A stretch of 64,000 bases of DNA. Origin: Cercophora sp. LCS_1. Taxonomy: Eukaryota > Ascomycota > Sordariomycetes > Sordariales > Lasiosphaeriaceae. Below are positions 54,032 through 64,000 of this stretch, one piece after another (position 1 is the stretch's first letter; every line of letters begins with the position of its first letter). A program made the translations under genes and the position numbers. The notes beneath the pieces are model-generated. The model worked only from the letters and a program-made list of their open reading frames with translations, was not told the DNA's origin and did not search any database. The stretch is from assembly GCA_036250225.1 (NCBI GenBank), contig JAPZLL010000009.1, forward strand, positions 868,001-932,000. Direction: 5' to 3'.

Positions 54032-56797
54032 TCACGGTCCCTCCGTTTCAGGTGGCCAAACTTGCGTTCTCAGCCGCGCCTCGTTCGCATGTCGAATACC
54101 CGCCTCTTCGGCCGCTTTAGACTCGGCAAGTTGATCCATCACCATGTGGGATCGTGCCAGCATACCCTCAGCGACGCTCATCCACAAGAGATTGCCACTC
54201 CTCCTAGCCTGCGCCAGACCCGCTTTGGCGCTCTTCACGGCCTGTTCGCTGACGACGTTATCGAATAAACGGCAACGCATTATGTTGAGACCCATTGACA
54301 GCGAATGCACATTGGACGTCGTTTTTGCGTTATGGAGGGCCATTTGCATGTGCTTCTTGACTTGTTGCATGGACACATCCATATGCGCTGGGCTTATTGT
54401 GATGGAGCTCATGACGATGTCGTATGCTGTTCGGATATCTGGATCAGGGTTGTCCTCGCAGAGGGGCCGTAGTGTCTCTACCAGGTCTGCCATCTCGGCA
54501 TCGTCTCGATGCTCATCCGAGTGCATGATCCATATTCGATTGAGAGCCGCTAATATCGACAATTCGGTCTCGATATGACTCCGATTGGGCTGTGCGGTCG
54601 AAGTCCGGCCGATGTCAAAGCTCGGATCCTTCCAGATCTCCAAGGCTTTCACGAGCCGTGCAGTGCCCTGCTGTAACACTCCATCCAAGTAGAGGATCAT
54701 GATATCGAGAAATCCCTCCGGGGGCTGGGCCTCATTAATCGCCTCAAGACATTTCTTTACGCCTGCCCAGTCGGACATGGTCGCTGACTGCAGGCCAACA
54801 AGAACATGTGTGTAACAAACAAGCTCATTTATCCACTCTTGTTGTCGTAGAGCCTCGGGGATGGATCGTGGCGACAACAAAAGCTTGTTTTCTAGAATTG
54901 GGTTAGATTAACGGGGAGGAAAGCCTTCTACTCAACGTACCTTCCAGAATTCTATTTGCCTCGTTCCACAAGGTAGTGCTTTTCCTGGGAGTTGTGGCGG
55001 TCTGCAAAACGACCATGCCCTGAAACACGTACCTACGTCCATATCAGCAAAAAGTCACCCCAACAATACGGCATACGTACGCCAATGCATATATTTCATG
55101 CTTGCCAATGGTAGACAAAACCAGATAATCAGTCAAGTTGTCTTTTCCAGGACGGACAACGGCACGGGTGTCGTTGCTTATTGTCGAAGGCGTGTTTGTC
55201 ATGCGTCTCACGGGTAGCAATATCTCGTCCGACATAGTAACCCACTGCGCAGAGTTTTTGAGGCTATCCAGTTTGGCTTGCAAAGTTACCAGCTTCTGTG
55301 CTGACATGCTGGCGTCTCTCGTGTGAAGACTACACGACAAATCGAGGAGCGAAAGCAAGATGTCAAGATGCGGAAGGTGGACGGCGTCCTCGAGCTGTAA
55401 TTTTGCTGCTTGAGCGATACACGCCTGCACGCGGGCCCTCCAGTCGTCTTTCAAAGCGCTCAAGTGAGCCAGGCCCTCGAGGAGCACGGCTATGACAAAA
55501 ACCGCCTTGTCTTCTCGTTTGCTGGCAATACCCGTTATCGTGCGGAGGTTCTCGAGGGCATGGTGGTCCGCAGGCATCCCGGCTTGGAGATAAAATGCGG
55601 CCTTCAAGAAGCGAAACGCATAGATCCAGTGAATATGCTTGTATCTGGACAGTGTCAGCTAGAGAACCTTTGCGCGACCCATTCTGATTCATACGTTGTG
55701 CAATCACTGATATGGCCGTCCAAAGACTTGAGCGCCGCTTTTTGATTACGCTGGAAGAGGGTTCTCATGAGAAGAAACACCGAGTTATACTTCAGGTCAG
55801 TGAAGCGATGCTGCTGCCAGTCAGTACCTCTTCTGGTTGTGGTTTGTAGAATGTTCACCTTATCACAAATTGCAATTCCTTTCGCCAGCGCTGTTTCAGC
55901 CTCCATGATATTCGCAGTTTCATCCACCAGTATACCAGCATAACGCAGGCACAGCCGCGCCTCCAGTCGGGGCCAGAGTTTGTTCGACTTCATAGCGACT
56001 TCCAGACATCCCAAACCCGTTGCCACGAGCTTATGATGCTCTCTCACTTCGTCCCCCGTCATTGACCACGCAACTTTCGGAGCGGCGGCGTTTGCCTTGG
56101 CGAAGCAGTCCTCGGCGACCGAAAGAAGCAAAGGCAGCGTCTCCATATGGGGGGTTTGTGGTAAAATGGGCGACTTGGCTACCGCGCCAGACGAGGCAAG
56201 ACGCCTCGCATCTTTGGGTGTTGATACCCCCATCGCCCCCTGCGACGATGGTCGTCGTTCGTCGAATTTAGAGCTGTCCCGCGCAATGGGTGTTTGAAGT
56301 GGTCTTTGTGCGACACGGGACGGTTGAGGAGTTGCGACGGTGGGTGCTGGCTGCGTGACTGCCGTGGCTCTGGGTGTGGGTGCCGGTACGGGTACGGGTG
56401 CCGGCGCCGGCGTTGGCGATACATAGGTTGTTTGTACGGGCGCTACCGATCGCTGAAGATATGAGGGGTCGATAAACTGTACAGGCGTTGCGGGCGCTTG
56501 CGGGTGGCCGTGGTTGAAATTCGCGGCATTGTAGTTTTGAAACTGTGGTGCCGAAGACTGATAGTAGGCTGCCTGTTGCTGTGGTTGTTGCGGTTGCTGG
56601 GGATAATGGGAATACTGCACTTGTTGATACTGTGGGGCACCGTTCGCATATGGCGCTGCATATTGGGGGTGTATAGGCTGAGGGGCTCTGGATTGCGACT
56701 GCTGGACCTGATGTTGGTGCTGGTACTGGGCGTGATTGTATTGTGGGTGCTGCTGCTGCGGATGGCCCTGGCCATTGTAAATGGGCCCTGGGGGCAT
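54032..56797 (-). CDS. SCC4: Cohesin loading factor MAU2/Scc4 (872 aa)
   Basis: Four exons: 56797-55695, 55644-55081, 55032-54941 and 54891-54032. Introns are 50, 48 and 49 nt in phases 2, 2 and 1, and all joins keep the frame (873 codons with the stop). The protein belongs to the cohesin-loading family (MAU2 in animals, Scc4 in budding yeast, Ssl3 in fission yeast), which pairs with Scc2/NIPBL to load cohesin on chromosomes. After a Gln/Pro/His-rich N-terminus of about 170 residues come helical, TPR-like repeats: PLLLSVAEDCFAKA, ARLCLRYAGIL, LKYNSVFLLMRTLFQRNQ, IHWIYAFRFLKAAFY and, near the end, MGLNIMRCRLFDNVVSEQAV. An alternative acceptor in intron 2 (TTTCAG near 55023) would drop a few residues. 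A C/T-rich stretch with an AG just before the ATG may reflect a leader intron. Confidence 0.9.
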
Positions 56798-57412
56798 CGT
56801 GCCTGGAGATGAGGCCAGTCAAGAAGCCACTGTCCACCCCCTATCCACTCAAGTTTGAGTCGGAGTCAAGCGCGTACATGAGACAGACAACCAGCCGATG
56901 CGCGCGTTCACAAAGGAATGTCTCGGTGTTTTGCTCGCGGGACGTCGATGCAGGTTGATGCTTCTCGCAGCGATGCGCTTGCCCCAATTCGGATCAGCGA
57001 GCTCGGCACAGCCAGGGTCTACCAGTGGCTGGTGAGAGAACTGCGCCACGGCTAACAGGGTTCCTTGGTTCAGCCTAGGTTCATGCCGAATTCAGACAGT
57101 GCCTCGGCAATCAGATCGCCAAGCATGGGCAGAAGTCGCTTGGCATCAAGAATTCAACATGTCGGGATGAGGTTTTCGGATCTTATCAATTCCTTTTGGC
57201 TCCAGTAATATCACTGAGAATAGAGGGGGACCCTGCGCGTCGGGCCTTCAAGAACTCCGATTACCGCAGTTGTGTTGCCCCAAATAGGTGCTGCGACCTT
57301 CTGCCTCCTCTCACCGAGTTTCCCATCGTTGACCTCACTCACTTCACAACCCGTTGTCCGAGGCATTGATCCGTCCGCTGCTGTTGTCAATATCTGCCCG
57401 TTAAAACAGTCG
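56798..57412. other. Divergent promoter region of MAU2/Scc4 and the alpha/beta hydrolase
   Basis: About 615 bases between two head-to-head genes. An in-frame upstream extension of the hydrolase is open from 57272 but looks like leader. No other feature is seen. Confidence 0.6.
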
Positions 57413-59026
57413 ATGAAAAAGATTATGGACTGGTTTGGGCGTGCTAGAATTTCCTTCACCCATGCGGCGAACCCCCTACCCCTGAAGAAAAAGGATGGGA
57501 CAGCAACCAACCTTTTGGAGGTTTGCAAGAAGGCCACTCCTCCATGTCAACTTAACCCCTTGCTCTTCAATGGCCACATCCAGACAATGTGGACCTCGAT
57601 GAAGGAAGAGGCCCCTCATATCTACTACCGCCGGAAGATCTTTGACGCCGACCACAAAACATACAACGGCTCCTTTGCCGTGGACTTTGCAGTCCCGCAA
57701 CATGACGACCACGATGAAGCCCTCCCCCCAAGGACAGCGTACTTCTCTGAAGATGACTTCTCGAAGATTGGCTCTAACGACAAGAAGCCAATGCTGATTG
57801 TTCTCCATGGGCTCTCGGGGGGGTCTTACGAGTCTTACCTTCGACACGCCATTGCGCCGCTTGTCCTCAATGATGGCGGATGGGAAGCTTGTGTGGTCAA
57901 CGCCCGTGGATGCGCAAACAGCGAGGTGACAAGCGGTGTTCTTTTCAACGCAAGGGCGACATGGGACGTTCGACAAGTTCGCAGACCAGTTCCTAGGTCA
58001 CTATTCTCCCAAGCTTACAGGACCGCAGGTCATCAAGTGGGCAACAAAGACGTTCCCGAACCGCCCCCTCTTTGGGATGGGATTTTCACTCGGTGCAAAC
58101 ATTATAACCAACGTAAGAGTTTTTATTTGAACCAAATCAATGAAACGGAAACTGACTGGCGTCATTCAGTACGTGGGTGAAGAGGGGGACCAGTGCCCCC
58201 TGAAAGCCTGCATATCGGTCGGTAACCCGTTCGACCTCGAGTTGTCAAACAAGGCTCTCCAACGGAACATTATTGGTCATCATGTGTACCAGCGTGTCAT
58301 GGGCAGTAAGTGTCCCCCGCGGCCTCCAGGGCCAGGATGATCTGACAATTCTATAGCAAACATGAAGAAACTCATTGCGCGGCATAAGGACGCTGTGCTG
58401 CAGCACACCAAGCTCGACTTTGACAGGATTCAGAACCTAACCTACCTCTACGAATTCGATCGAGAAGTGCAGTAGGTCACCCAGCTCACGCCGTTTCCGG
58501 ACATAACATTGACTCCTAGCCAGGACGGTGACATGGGGGTATCCTACTGAGAATGCCTACTACCGCGATGCTTCCTCCTCAGATGCAGTTCTAGCAATCA
58601 AGATTCCATACCTCGCTATTTCCGCGGAGGACGACCCTGTATGTCCATCTCCTAATTCGTGACGTGGCTGCTCAAGAGTGAAGGGCTAACACGGCATAGA
58701 TCGCCGTTCAAGAAGCCATCCCCTACCAAGAGATCGAGCATAACCCCAACACTGTTCTCTGCGCAACATCTCTCGGGGGGCATCTGAGTTGGTTCGAGCT
58801 TGGTGGTGGAAGGTGGCATACTCGCCCAGTAAGTTATTCCCTCTTGGCCCTCTGTTGTGTCTAGAGATACTTAACCTGGTGTCAGATTTGCAACTTTCTC
58901 CAGTCCATGTACAACGAGATTGACTTGGACGCAATCAATCCAATCGCAAACGGGAAGCCCGACGATACTGAGATCAAGGCTCGGTTCGACCCAGTTCGTC
59001 GTAAGCTTCAGATCATTTTGGATTGA
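57413..59026 (+). CDS. Alpha/beta hydrolase of the EHT1/EEB1/YMR210W (ABHD1/3) family (427 aa)
   Basis: Seven exons: 57413-57976, 58029-58112, 58170-58305, 58357-58471, 58524-58638, 58700-58828 and 58886-59026; the introns are 51-61 nt and phases agree throughout (428 codons with the stop). Yeast relatives are medium-chain acyl-CoA:ethanol acyltransferases/esterases and a monoacylglycerol lipase. The signature FNGHIQTMW lies near the N-terminus, the oxyanion strand is LIVLHGLSGGSYESY, the nucleophile is S208 in GMGFSLGAN, the acid is D336 or D337 in AEDDP, and the histidine is H366 in SLGGHLSWFE. The triad is complete. The acceptor of intron 4 is the second of two nearby AGs (CTAGCCAG), the only one that keeps frame into TWGYPTENAYYRD. 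The start could instead be the ATG at 57425. Confidence 0.9.
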
Positions 59027-59355
59027 TCCAATCTGAACGCCATATACCAATAATGGTGTAGGATAGAATTGTGCATATCTTCAGGCGCATAATCACATAG
59101 ACAGCGGAATATCTTTAGGGGATAGACTTGGGCGCCACATAGACCACACATGTAATTCACTTTGTACAATGTCAACATCAACCAGATCCAATCAGGTGTA
59201 TCGGTGTAGATACGTTCAATATGTTCTCGTCACCGGGCACCATGTGACCTCCTAGTGGTATCTTTTCCCTTCCAGGCAACCTTTCCACCCCTTGCCCTGT
59301 TTTCATAACGCCATACGCCATGCATCGTAAACAACAGACAAAACACCTCAGTATC
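59027..59355. other. Convergent 3' flanks of the hydrolase and LOC1
   Basis: About 330 bases, A/T-richer than the neighbouring exons, between tail-to-tail genes. Nothing else is seen. Confidence 0.6.
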
Positions 59356-60020
59356 TTACTCGGAGGCAAATGAGACCCTCTTCTTCTTGGGTTTCGCCGC
59401 CTTCGTCCCGGCGGACACAACTTCCTTAACATCGACCTCGTCATCACCGCCCTTTTCACCCCTCGGTCTCTTCCTCTTCTTCCTCAGCGAGTCCTTTGTC
59501 TCTTCCAGCTTTTCCTTGCGCTCCTGCTCCTTCTTTTCCGCCTCGGCTCGTCTCGCCTCGCGAATCTCCTCCATCTGTCGTGCCTTGATCATTTTGGACT
59601 CGATCTGCCCCTCCTTCTCAGCCTGGACAATGGCCAAGATAGTCGCCATGCTCTCCTGCACACAAAATTGTCAGCAACCGCGACACCCTCATGGGATTGC
59701 ATTAAACGCACCCGATCATCAACGAAAACCTTGCCCTTCTTCTTTCCCTTTGGCTTTTGCACGCCCACCGGTGTCACCATGTTGAGCTGCGGAATCCCAA
59801 GCTCCTTCTCAGAGTAGACACGCTTCTTGCGCTTCTTGAGAATGTCGGCAATGTTAGGACGACCCTTGACGCCGGCGCCCGGGATGGGCTTCCTGTTCAT
59901 GGTGCTCTTTTTCGCCTTGATGACGCCGTCATTTTGAGGGCCGTTCTTGGACAGCCTGCTGTTCTTCACGCCGCTGCCGTTGGCGGCGTGCTTGTTTTTT
60001 ATTGTCCGTGTCGTGCCCAT
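59356..60020 (-). CDS. LOC1: 60S ribosome biogenesis and mRNA-localisation factor Loc1
   Basis: Two exons, 60020-59712 and 59655-59356, with a 56-nt intron in phase 0; the product is 202 residues, close to the yeast length. Loc1 is a nuclear/nucleolar RNA-binding protein that acts in 60S subunit assembly and, in yeast, ASH1 mRNA localisation. The family core straddles the intron: GKVFVDD, then ESMATILAIVQAEKEGQIESK followed by ARQMEEIREARR. A basic N-terminal half and a Lys/Arg-rich C-terminus (KKRKRPRGEK, KPKKKRVSF) provide nuclear-targeting sequence. The start at 60020 is preferred over an in-frame codon at 60083, which would add an atypical segment. It is divergent from HIS3, 379 bases away. 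Confidence 0.9.
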
Positions 60021-60399
60021 CGTGTCTGTCGCGGCCGATGTCCGATGATCAAGAATAGAGGAGCGATGGAAATCTGCACGCAATCCAATGCAAGCAAGCA
60101 GTCAAAAATTTTGGCCAAGAATTCCTTATCCTCTTCGTTATCGTTCTTCGGGCAGTGGGGCAACCTGCAGGGTGGCTGGGGCTGGTCCAGTCCCGCTGCG
60201 TCCCTTGCGGCTGACCCGACAGCGCTGGCCCCGCGTTGGTAGCGGGGTTGTTTATCGACGCCGATAGCGCTCAAATTTCTCGAGGACTCATCACCACCGC
60301 CACTGCGAAACTGTTGCGCTCTGCGATTGACAAGGCGCACAAGTCTTACAGCCGAATCAACACTTACTCGAAAGCAGCTCACACCACAGAGATCAGAAA
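60021..60399. promoter_or_regulatory. Divergent promoter region of LOC1 and HIS3
   Basis: A 379-base head-to-head spacer that must drive both genes. GGACTCA at 60284-60290 differs by one base from the TGACTCA site of the Gcn4/CPC-1 general amino-acid control activator, which would suit HIS3, but one imperfect site is weak evidence. No TATA box is obvious. Confidence 0.45.
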
Positions 60400-61145
60400 A
60401 TGGCCGACTCCGAACCCCGCTGGGCCGCCTTTACGCGCGACACCAACGAAACCAAGATTCAAATCGCTCTGAACCTCGATGGCGGCGCATTCCCTCCCGA
60501 GACCGACTCCCGCCTCCAGGTTACAGACAACACAGACGGCCACGCCTCACAATCGTCAAAGTCCCAGACTATCAAGATCAGCACTGGCATTGGTTTCCTT
60601 GACCACATGTTGCACGCCCTTTCCAAACACGCAGGCTGGTCGCTTGCCCTCGCTTGCAAAGGCGATCTTCACAGTTCGTTACCGTTCTTGCAACCTCCTC
60701 ATGCTCCCTAAACTAACCCACACACTCTCTAGTTGACGACCATCACACTGCCGAAGACGTTTGCATCTCACTAGGCTATGCCTTTGCCAAGGCTCTCGGG
60801 TCAGCAACCGGTCTGGCACGGTTCGGATCGGCGTACGCGCCGTTGGACGAGGCGTTGAGCAGAGCGGTCGTCGACCTGTCAAACCGACCATATAGCGTTA
60901 TTGACCTGGGCTTGAAGAGGGAAAAGATTGGGGATCTGAGCTGTGAGATGATCCCCCATTGCTTGCAGAGCTTCGCACAGGCGGCGAGAGTCACCCTGCA
61001 CGTCGATGTCTTGAGGGGGGATAACGACCACCACCGGGCGGAGAGTGCATTCAAGGCGCTGGCGGTTGCGATCAGACACGCGACAAGCCGGGTTGCGGGG
61101 AGAGAGGGAGAAGTCCCCAGTACCAAGGGTACATTGAGCGTTTAA
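60400..61145 (+). CDS. HIS3: Imidazoleglycerol-phosphate dehydratase
   Basis: Two exons, 60400-60673 and 60733-61145, with a 59-nt intron in phase 1; the product is 228 residues, the usual length. The enzyme removes water from imidazoleglycerol phosphate to give imidazoleacetol phosphate in histidine synthesis. Diagnostic motifs are RWAAFTRDTNETKIQI at the start, STGIGFLDHMLHALSKHAG, the metal-binding IDDHHTAEDVCISLG that forms exactly across the splice junction, and the second metal motif DNDHHRAESAFKALA. All Mn-binding His/Glu residues are present. It ends in the typical STKGTL followed by SV. Confidence 0.96.
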
Positions 61146-62232
61146 GCAGTGATCCAAGGAGAAAACAACATTGCATCGCGCGTTGGGTTGCAATGGGTGG
61201 TGAGCTCTACCAGCACGCTTTCCAAGCTTACCCGTGAAAGGCAATACGCTGTACCAAATGCCAAATGCCCATTGCCCATTGCAAATCTGTTTGCAGGAAG
61301 CATTTTAAAGAAAAGAAGAAAGGGAATGCAAAAATCTAGCGCCGAGCACCGACTCCCATGTTGCGGGTCTACCCTCGGGGGTGATGGGAGGGATGGTCGA
61401 GCATAAACCCAACTGAATGGGTTTAAATTCGATGGGTTAGGACTCCAACAGGAATCGAACTCCGGCGCCTACCACCCCCGGCGTGGGGCAGGACCACGAT
61501 GCTACGGATCTGTCATAACCTTCCTCTAACGCGTCGGGGGTTACCACCGCGCCATCCAGTCAGAGCTGTCTCTTGTGCTTTCGTCGCAGAGGAGTGTACC
61601 TCCTGGAAGTTATATACTGCGTAGGTAGCTGGGCAAAGTACGCAGGCCGTGGTGGTTTCAGTGGACAAAGGTCCATGCTTTGGTGGCGTTTTTGTCCTGG
61701 TTCAAAATTCAAGATCTAGGGTTAGGGTCTGATGAGATGGTGAAATCGTCACTGATGAGCGATGCATACAGGAATCGTGTAATGGAATGAAAAAAAACTA
61801 CACGGCCTGATTCAACTTCCTCTCCCCTTTTCAAAATCTCGTTCACGTAAACTTCCGGACCCGGAAAACCTCCCGCTCCCGCGTCCCATCCCATCGTACG
61901 TTTCGAACAAACCCCACCCGGCCCAAACGCAGCTTGGGGAAATCCTCTTTCTCCGAACTCCAAGCTCCAACTCACCTTACGACCCTATGACGCACCTAGA
62001 CGGGGAACAAATGCCCGAACAACGCGACTTATAAACAAACTTCCCGCACCGTCACCTCTGTTATATCCCCTCCCATACAAAACGACATCTTAGTGGGGGG
62101 TTTTTTTTTTATTTCGCCAAGCCCATGAGTTGTCCCGCTCACCGTTACTGAGCTTCTCACTCTCATCACTCCATCACCAAAAAGTCCCCATCCCTGAATG
62201 CAAATCACCTGTCGAAATATCAAAGTTCAAAC
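61146..62232. other. Intergenic region between HIS3 and the small conserved gene
   Basis: About 1.1 kb. It has short AATGCCCATTGC-type repeats around 61255-61285 and a tRNA-like block at 61441-61561 described separately. The right end is C/T-rich and carries a T run (62101-62110) near the next promoter. Confidence 0.55.
61441..61561 (-). pseudogene. Degenerate tRNA-like sequence (possible tRNA relic)
   Basis: Read on minus, the block starts GACTGGATGGCGCGGTGGTA, close to a tRNA acceptor plus A-box (TGGCGCGGTGG, with the conserved A14 replaced by G), and ends near AGTTCGATTCCTG, close to a B-box. The ends GACT/AGTC can pair, but positions 5 and 6 of the acceptor stem and most of the T-stem do not. 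The spacing is long (121 bases), with CCCCCGACG able to pair with CGCCGGGGG inside. No T-run terminator follows. It is more likely a decayed or scrambled tRNA than a working one. Confidence 0.3.
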
Positions 62233-62616
62233 ATGCGCTCCCACGATGTCGCAAAACACCAAGAGGCGGTCGAGGCCTCGTGGGAGGCCGCAAGGGGCGC
62301 CACGTACGGCGCCGTGAAATGGGGGATCGCGACTGCGGTGTTGGGCGGAATGGGATATGCGCTTTCACCCATTTACAGGGGGTTGACGGTGCAGTTTAAG
62401 GTGTATGTTTTATCGTTTCATAACCAAGAGTAAGTGAGACTGATCAGTACCAGGTACATCCAAATGTCGGGGATGGTATTGGGGAGTATGATTGAAGCGG
62501 ACCACCGATTGCGCGAGTACGAGGCGAGCATGCGGATGCGGCGGCGGTTGATGAGGGAGCAAGCCATGTGGCAGAGCTTAGAGGAAAAGTATGGGAAGGA
62601 TGACGACGATGAATGA
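62233..62616 (+). CDS. Small conserved fungal membrane protein (110 aa)
   Basis: Two exons, 62233-62402 and 62454-62616, joined in phase 2 across a 51-nt intron (donor GTATGT). Residues 18-45 hold ARGATYGAVKWGIATAV followed by LGGMGYALSPIYRGL, one likely membrane span. The following part, QFKVYIQMSGMVLGSM, rebuilt across the splice, continues a hydrophobic or amphipathic helix. It ends in a charged Arg/Glu helix and an acidic tail. The size and layout resemble small mitochondrial inner-membrane assembly proteins of the HIG1/RCF sort, but the sequence lacks a recognisable HIG1 motif, so that is only a guess. The start is the first ATG of the frame, close to the intron-bearing exon. Confidence 0.82.
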
Positions 62617-62814
62617 GCTGCATTTATTTGTTTGGGTTATTTAGAGTGTACGATTTTGGGTGGGATTTTCACCATGAAGTTGATATTTTGGTCATATTGT
62701 ACATAAAGCTAGAATTCCATCTACCGAACGAAGCCTTTTTATTCCATCAACGCCTAGCGAGTGAACAAAAAATGACGAACCTTTCTCTCTGCGGGTATCA
62801 TGCTACATCACTAC

Positions 62815-63932
62815 CTATGCTTTGGGCGCAAATTTTTTAGGGTCCATGTTGAGCTTGCAAAGCCTCACGACGCAGCCGTTCAGCTGGAGGAGTGTTTGCA
62901 CGCCCTCCAGAATTTTCATGTGTGTGAAGCCAATCTCCTTTATGAACTCCAGCTTTGAATGCTCACTCAGCGTCGGGATCGTCTTGGTCACCTTGAACAT
63001 GGTACTAATAATGTCATGGCTTGAGTACCCGAGATCCCAGAGCTCGCGGAGCGTTTCAAGTGCCGAGTCTACGTTGCCCTCATAGCATGCCTTGAGCATA
63101 GCCTGCACCTTGATCGGGTGTGGCGAGTCCACCACCTTGAAGACGTTGTCACCGGAGACGAACCCGAAGCCTGCCCATGTCGATTGCAGGTTGTTGATGG
63201 CTTGACGCATATCGCCCTCGGCGCTGAAAACGAGCGCGGCCAGTCCGTCGTCGCTGTACTCGACCTTCTCGGCCTCGATGATTTGCAGGAGTCGTTTGAC
63301 GACTTGGGCATCGGTGAGCTTGGCGTATCGGAGGATAGCACAACGCGACTGGAGAGGCTCGATGATCTTGTTAGACTGGTTGCAGGCAAAAGCAAAACGG
63401 GTGGTATTGGAGTAGATCTCCATTGTGCGGCGAAGGGCCTGTTGCGCGCCCGAGGTCATGCTGTCGGCTTCGTCTAGGATAACGAGCTTGTGGCGACCCG
63501 GGGGGAGGGTCACTTTCTTTTGGGCGAAACCCTTGATTCTTTGACGAACAACCTCGATGCCTGTAAATCAGGCATTAGCTGTGTGCCGTGCTCAGGGAGC
63601 ATGGAAATCCTACCTCTCTCGTCACTGGCGTTCAGCTCCAAAACAGCCTCCTTGTATGAATCGCCAAGCAATTGTCTGGCTAGGCAGAGCACACTGGTTG
63701 TTTTGCCAATACCGGGCATGCCGGAGATGATGACGTGAGGCATGTTGCCATCCTTTGCAATGATCTTGAGTCGTTCAATCGTTTCCGTATTGCCGACCAC
63801 ATCGTCGAGAAAGACAGGTCTGTATTTTTCCACCCAGGGCAGCTCATACGTCGTCATGCCGTTTGTCGTTGACGTGAGCGCTTTGGCAGCCGAAGTCGAA
63901 GACTCGCCTGTAGACTCGGGTCGTGGCGCCAT
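62815..63932 (-). CDS. RFC4: Replication factor C subunit 4 (clamp loader ATPase)
   Basis: Two exons, 63932-63614 and 63560-62815, with a 53-nt intron in phase 1; the product is 354 residues. It is the fungal Rfc4 (human RFC2) small subunit of the pentameric clamp loader that opens PCNA onto primed DNA. Motifs in order: LPWVEKYRP (RFC box), Walker A GMPGIGKTTS at 71-80, the ELNASDERGIEVVR block completed by splicing, Walker B LVILDEADSM at 132-141, sensor FAFACNQSNKI, and the arginine-finger LQSRCAILRY. The C-terminal collar domain ends in DPKKFAPKA. A short Ser/Thr-rich N-terminal extension of about 30 residues precedes the core. It is convergent with the small membrane protein gene, 198 bases away. 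Confidence 0.96.
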
Positions 63933-64000
63933 CTTGGAATTTGGTTGTGTTCAGAGATACGGAGGTGAAGAGCTGGGATGGGTCGAGCAGCTTGACGCTG

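Noticed and set aside
1..64000. CRISPR arrays, prophage, operons or ribosome-binding sites
   Set aside because: None seen, and none expected in a fungal nuclear genome.

Overview
This window reads as chromosomal DNA of a filamentous ascomycete, probably Sordariomycetes (inference). The basis is short introns of 46 to 91 bases with fungal branch sites (CTGAC or CTAAC next to the acceptor), a FlbD/RCA-1 conidiation regulator, many homopolymer and microsatellite tracts between genes, and fungus-only hypothetical families. I rebuilt exon boundaries by hand from splice consensus, phase and protein continuity. All genes are transcribed singly; there are no operons.

Layout. 0-4 kb: the 3' end of a SPINDLY/OGT-type O-linked glycosyltransferase, then a small fungal gene that may carry a PemK/MazF-like barrel. 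4-24 kb: a gene desert around a single recognised gene, the Myb-type conidiation regulator flbD/rca-1 (15.2-16.2 kb), with about 11 kb of apparently non-coding DNA upstream and about 8 kb downstream. 24-28.4 kb: two leftward genes, a coiled-coil protein whose best model needs two GC-AG introns, and an NCBP3-like cap-binding protein with repeated ELFP motifs. 28.8-31.5 kb: an apparently intact Crypton-type tyrosine recombinase with a GCR1_C-like DNA-binding tail, flanked by matching inverted sequence blocks, about 0.4 kb upstream of the NCBP3-like gene. 33.8-35.4 kb: a Cys/His-rich coiled-coil protein. 35.4-43.8 kb: a second gene-poor stretch rich in simple repeats.

43.8-64 kb: dense housekeeping DNA. 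It holds PET127 (mitochondrial RNA processing), a rhomboid protease, a lysine-rich probably nuclear protein, a small membrane protein, the cohesin loader MAU2/Scc4, an alpha/beta hydrolase of the EHT1/EEB1/YMR210W type, LOC1 (60S biogenesis) divergent from HIS3 (histidine synthesis), a small conserved protein, and RFC4 (clamp loader) at the right edge. A degenerate tRNA-like sequence lies between HIS3 and the small gene.

The best leads are the Crypton-like element with inverted terminal blocks, the two-GC-AG-intron gene, the possible PemK/MazF-like fungal protein, the ELFP repeats, and the unusually large flbD flanks.
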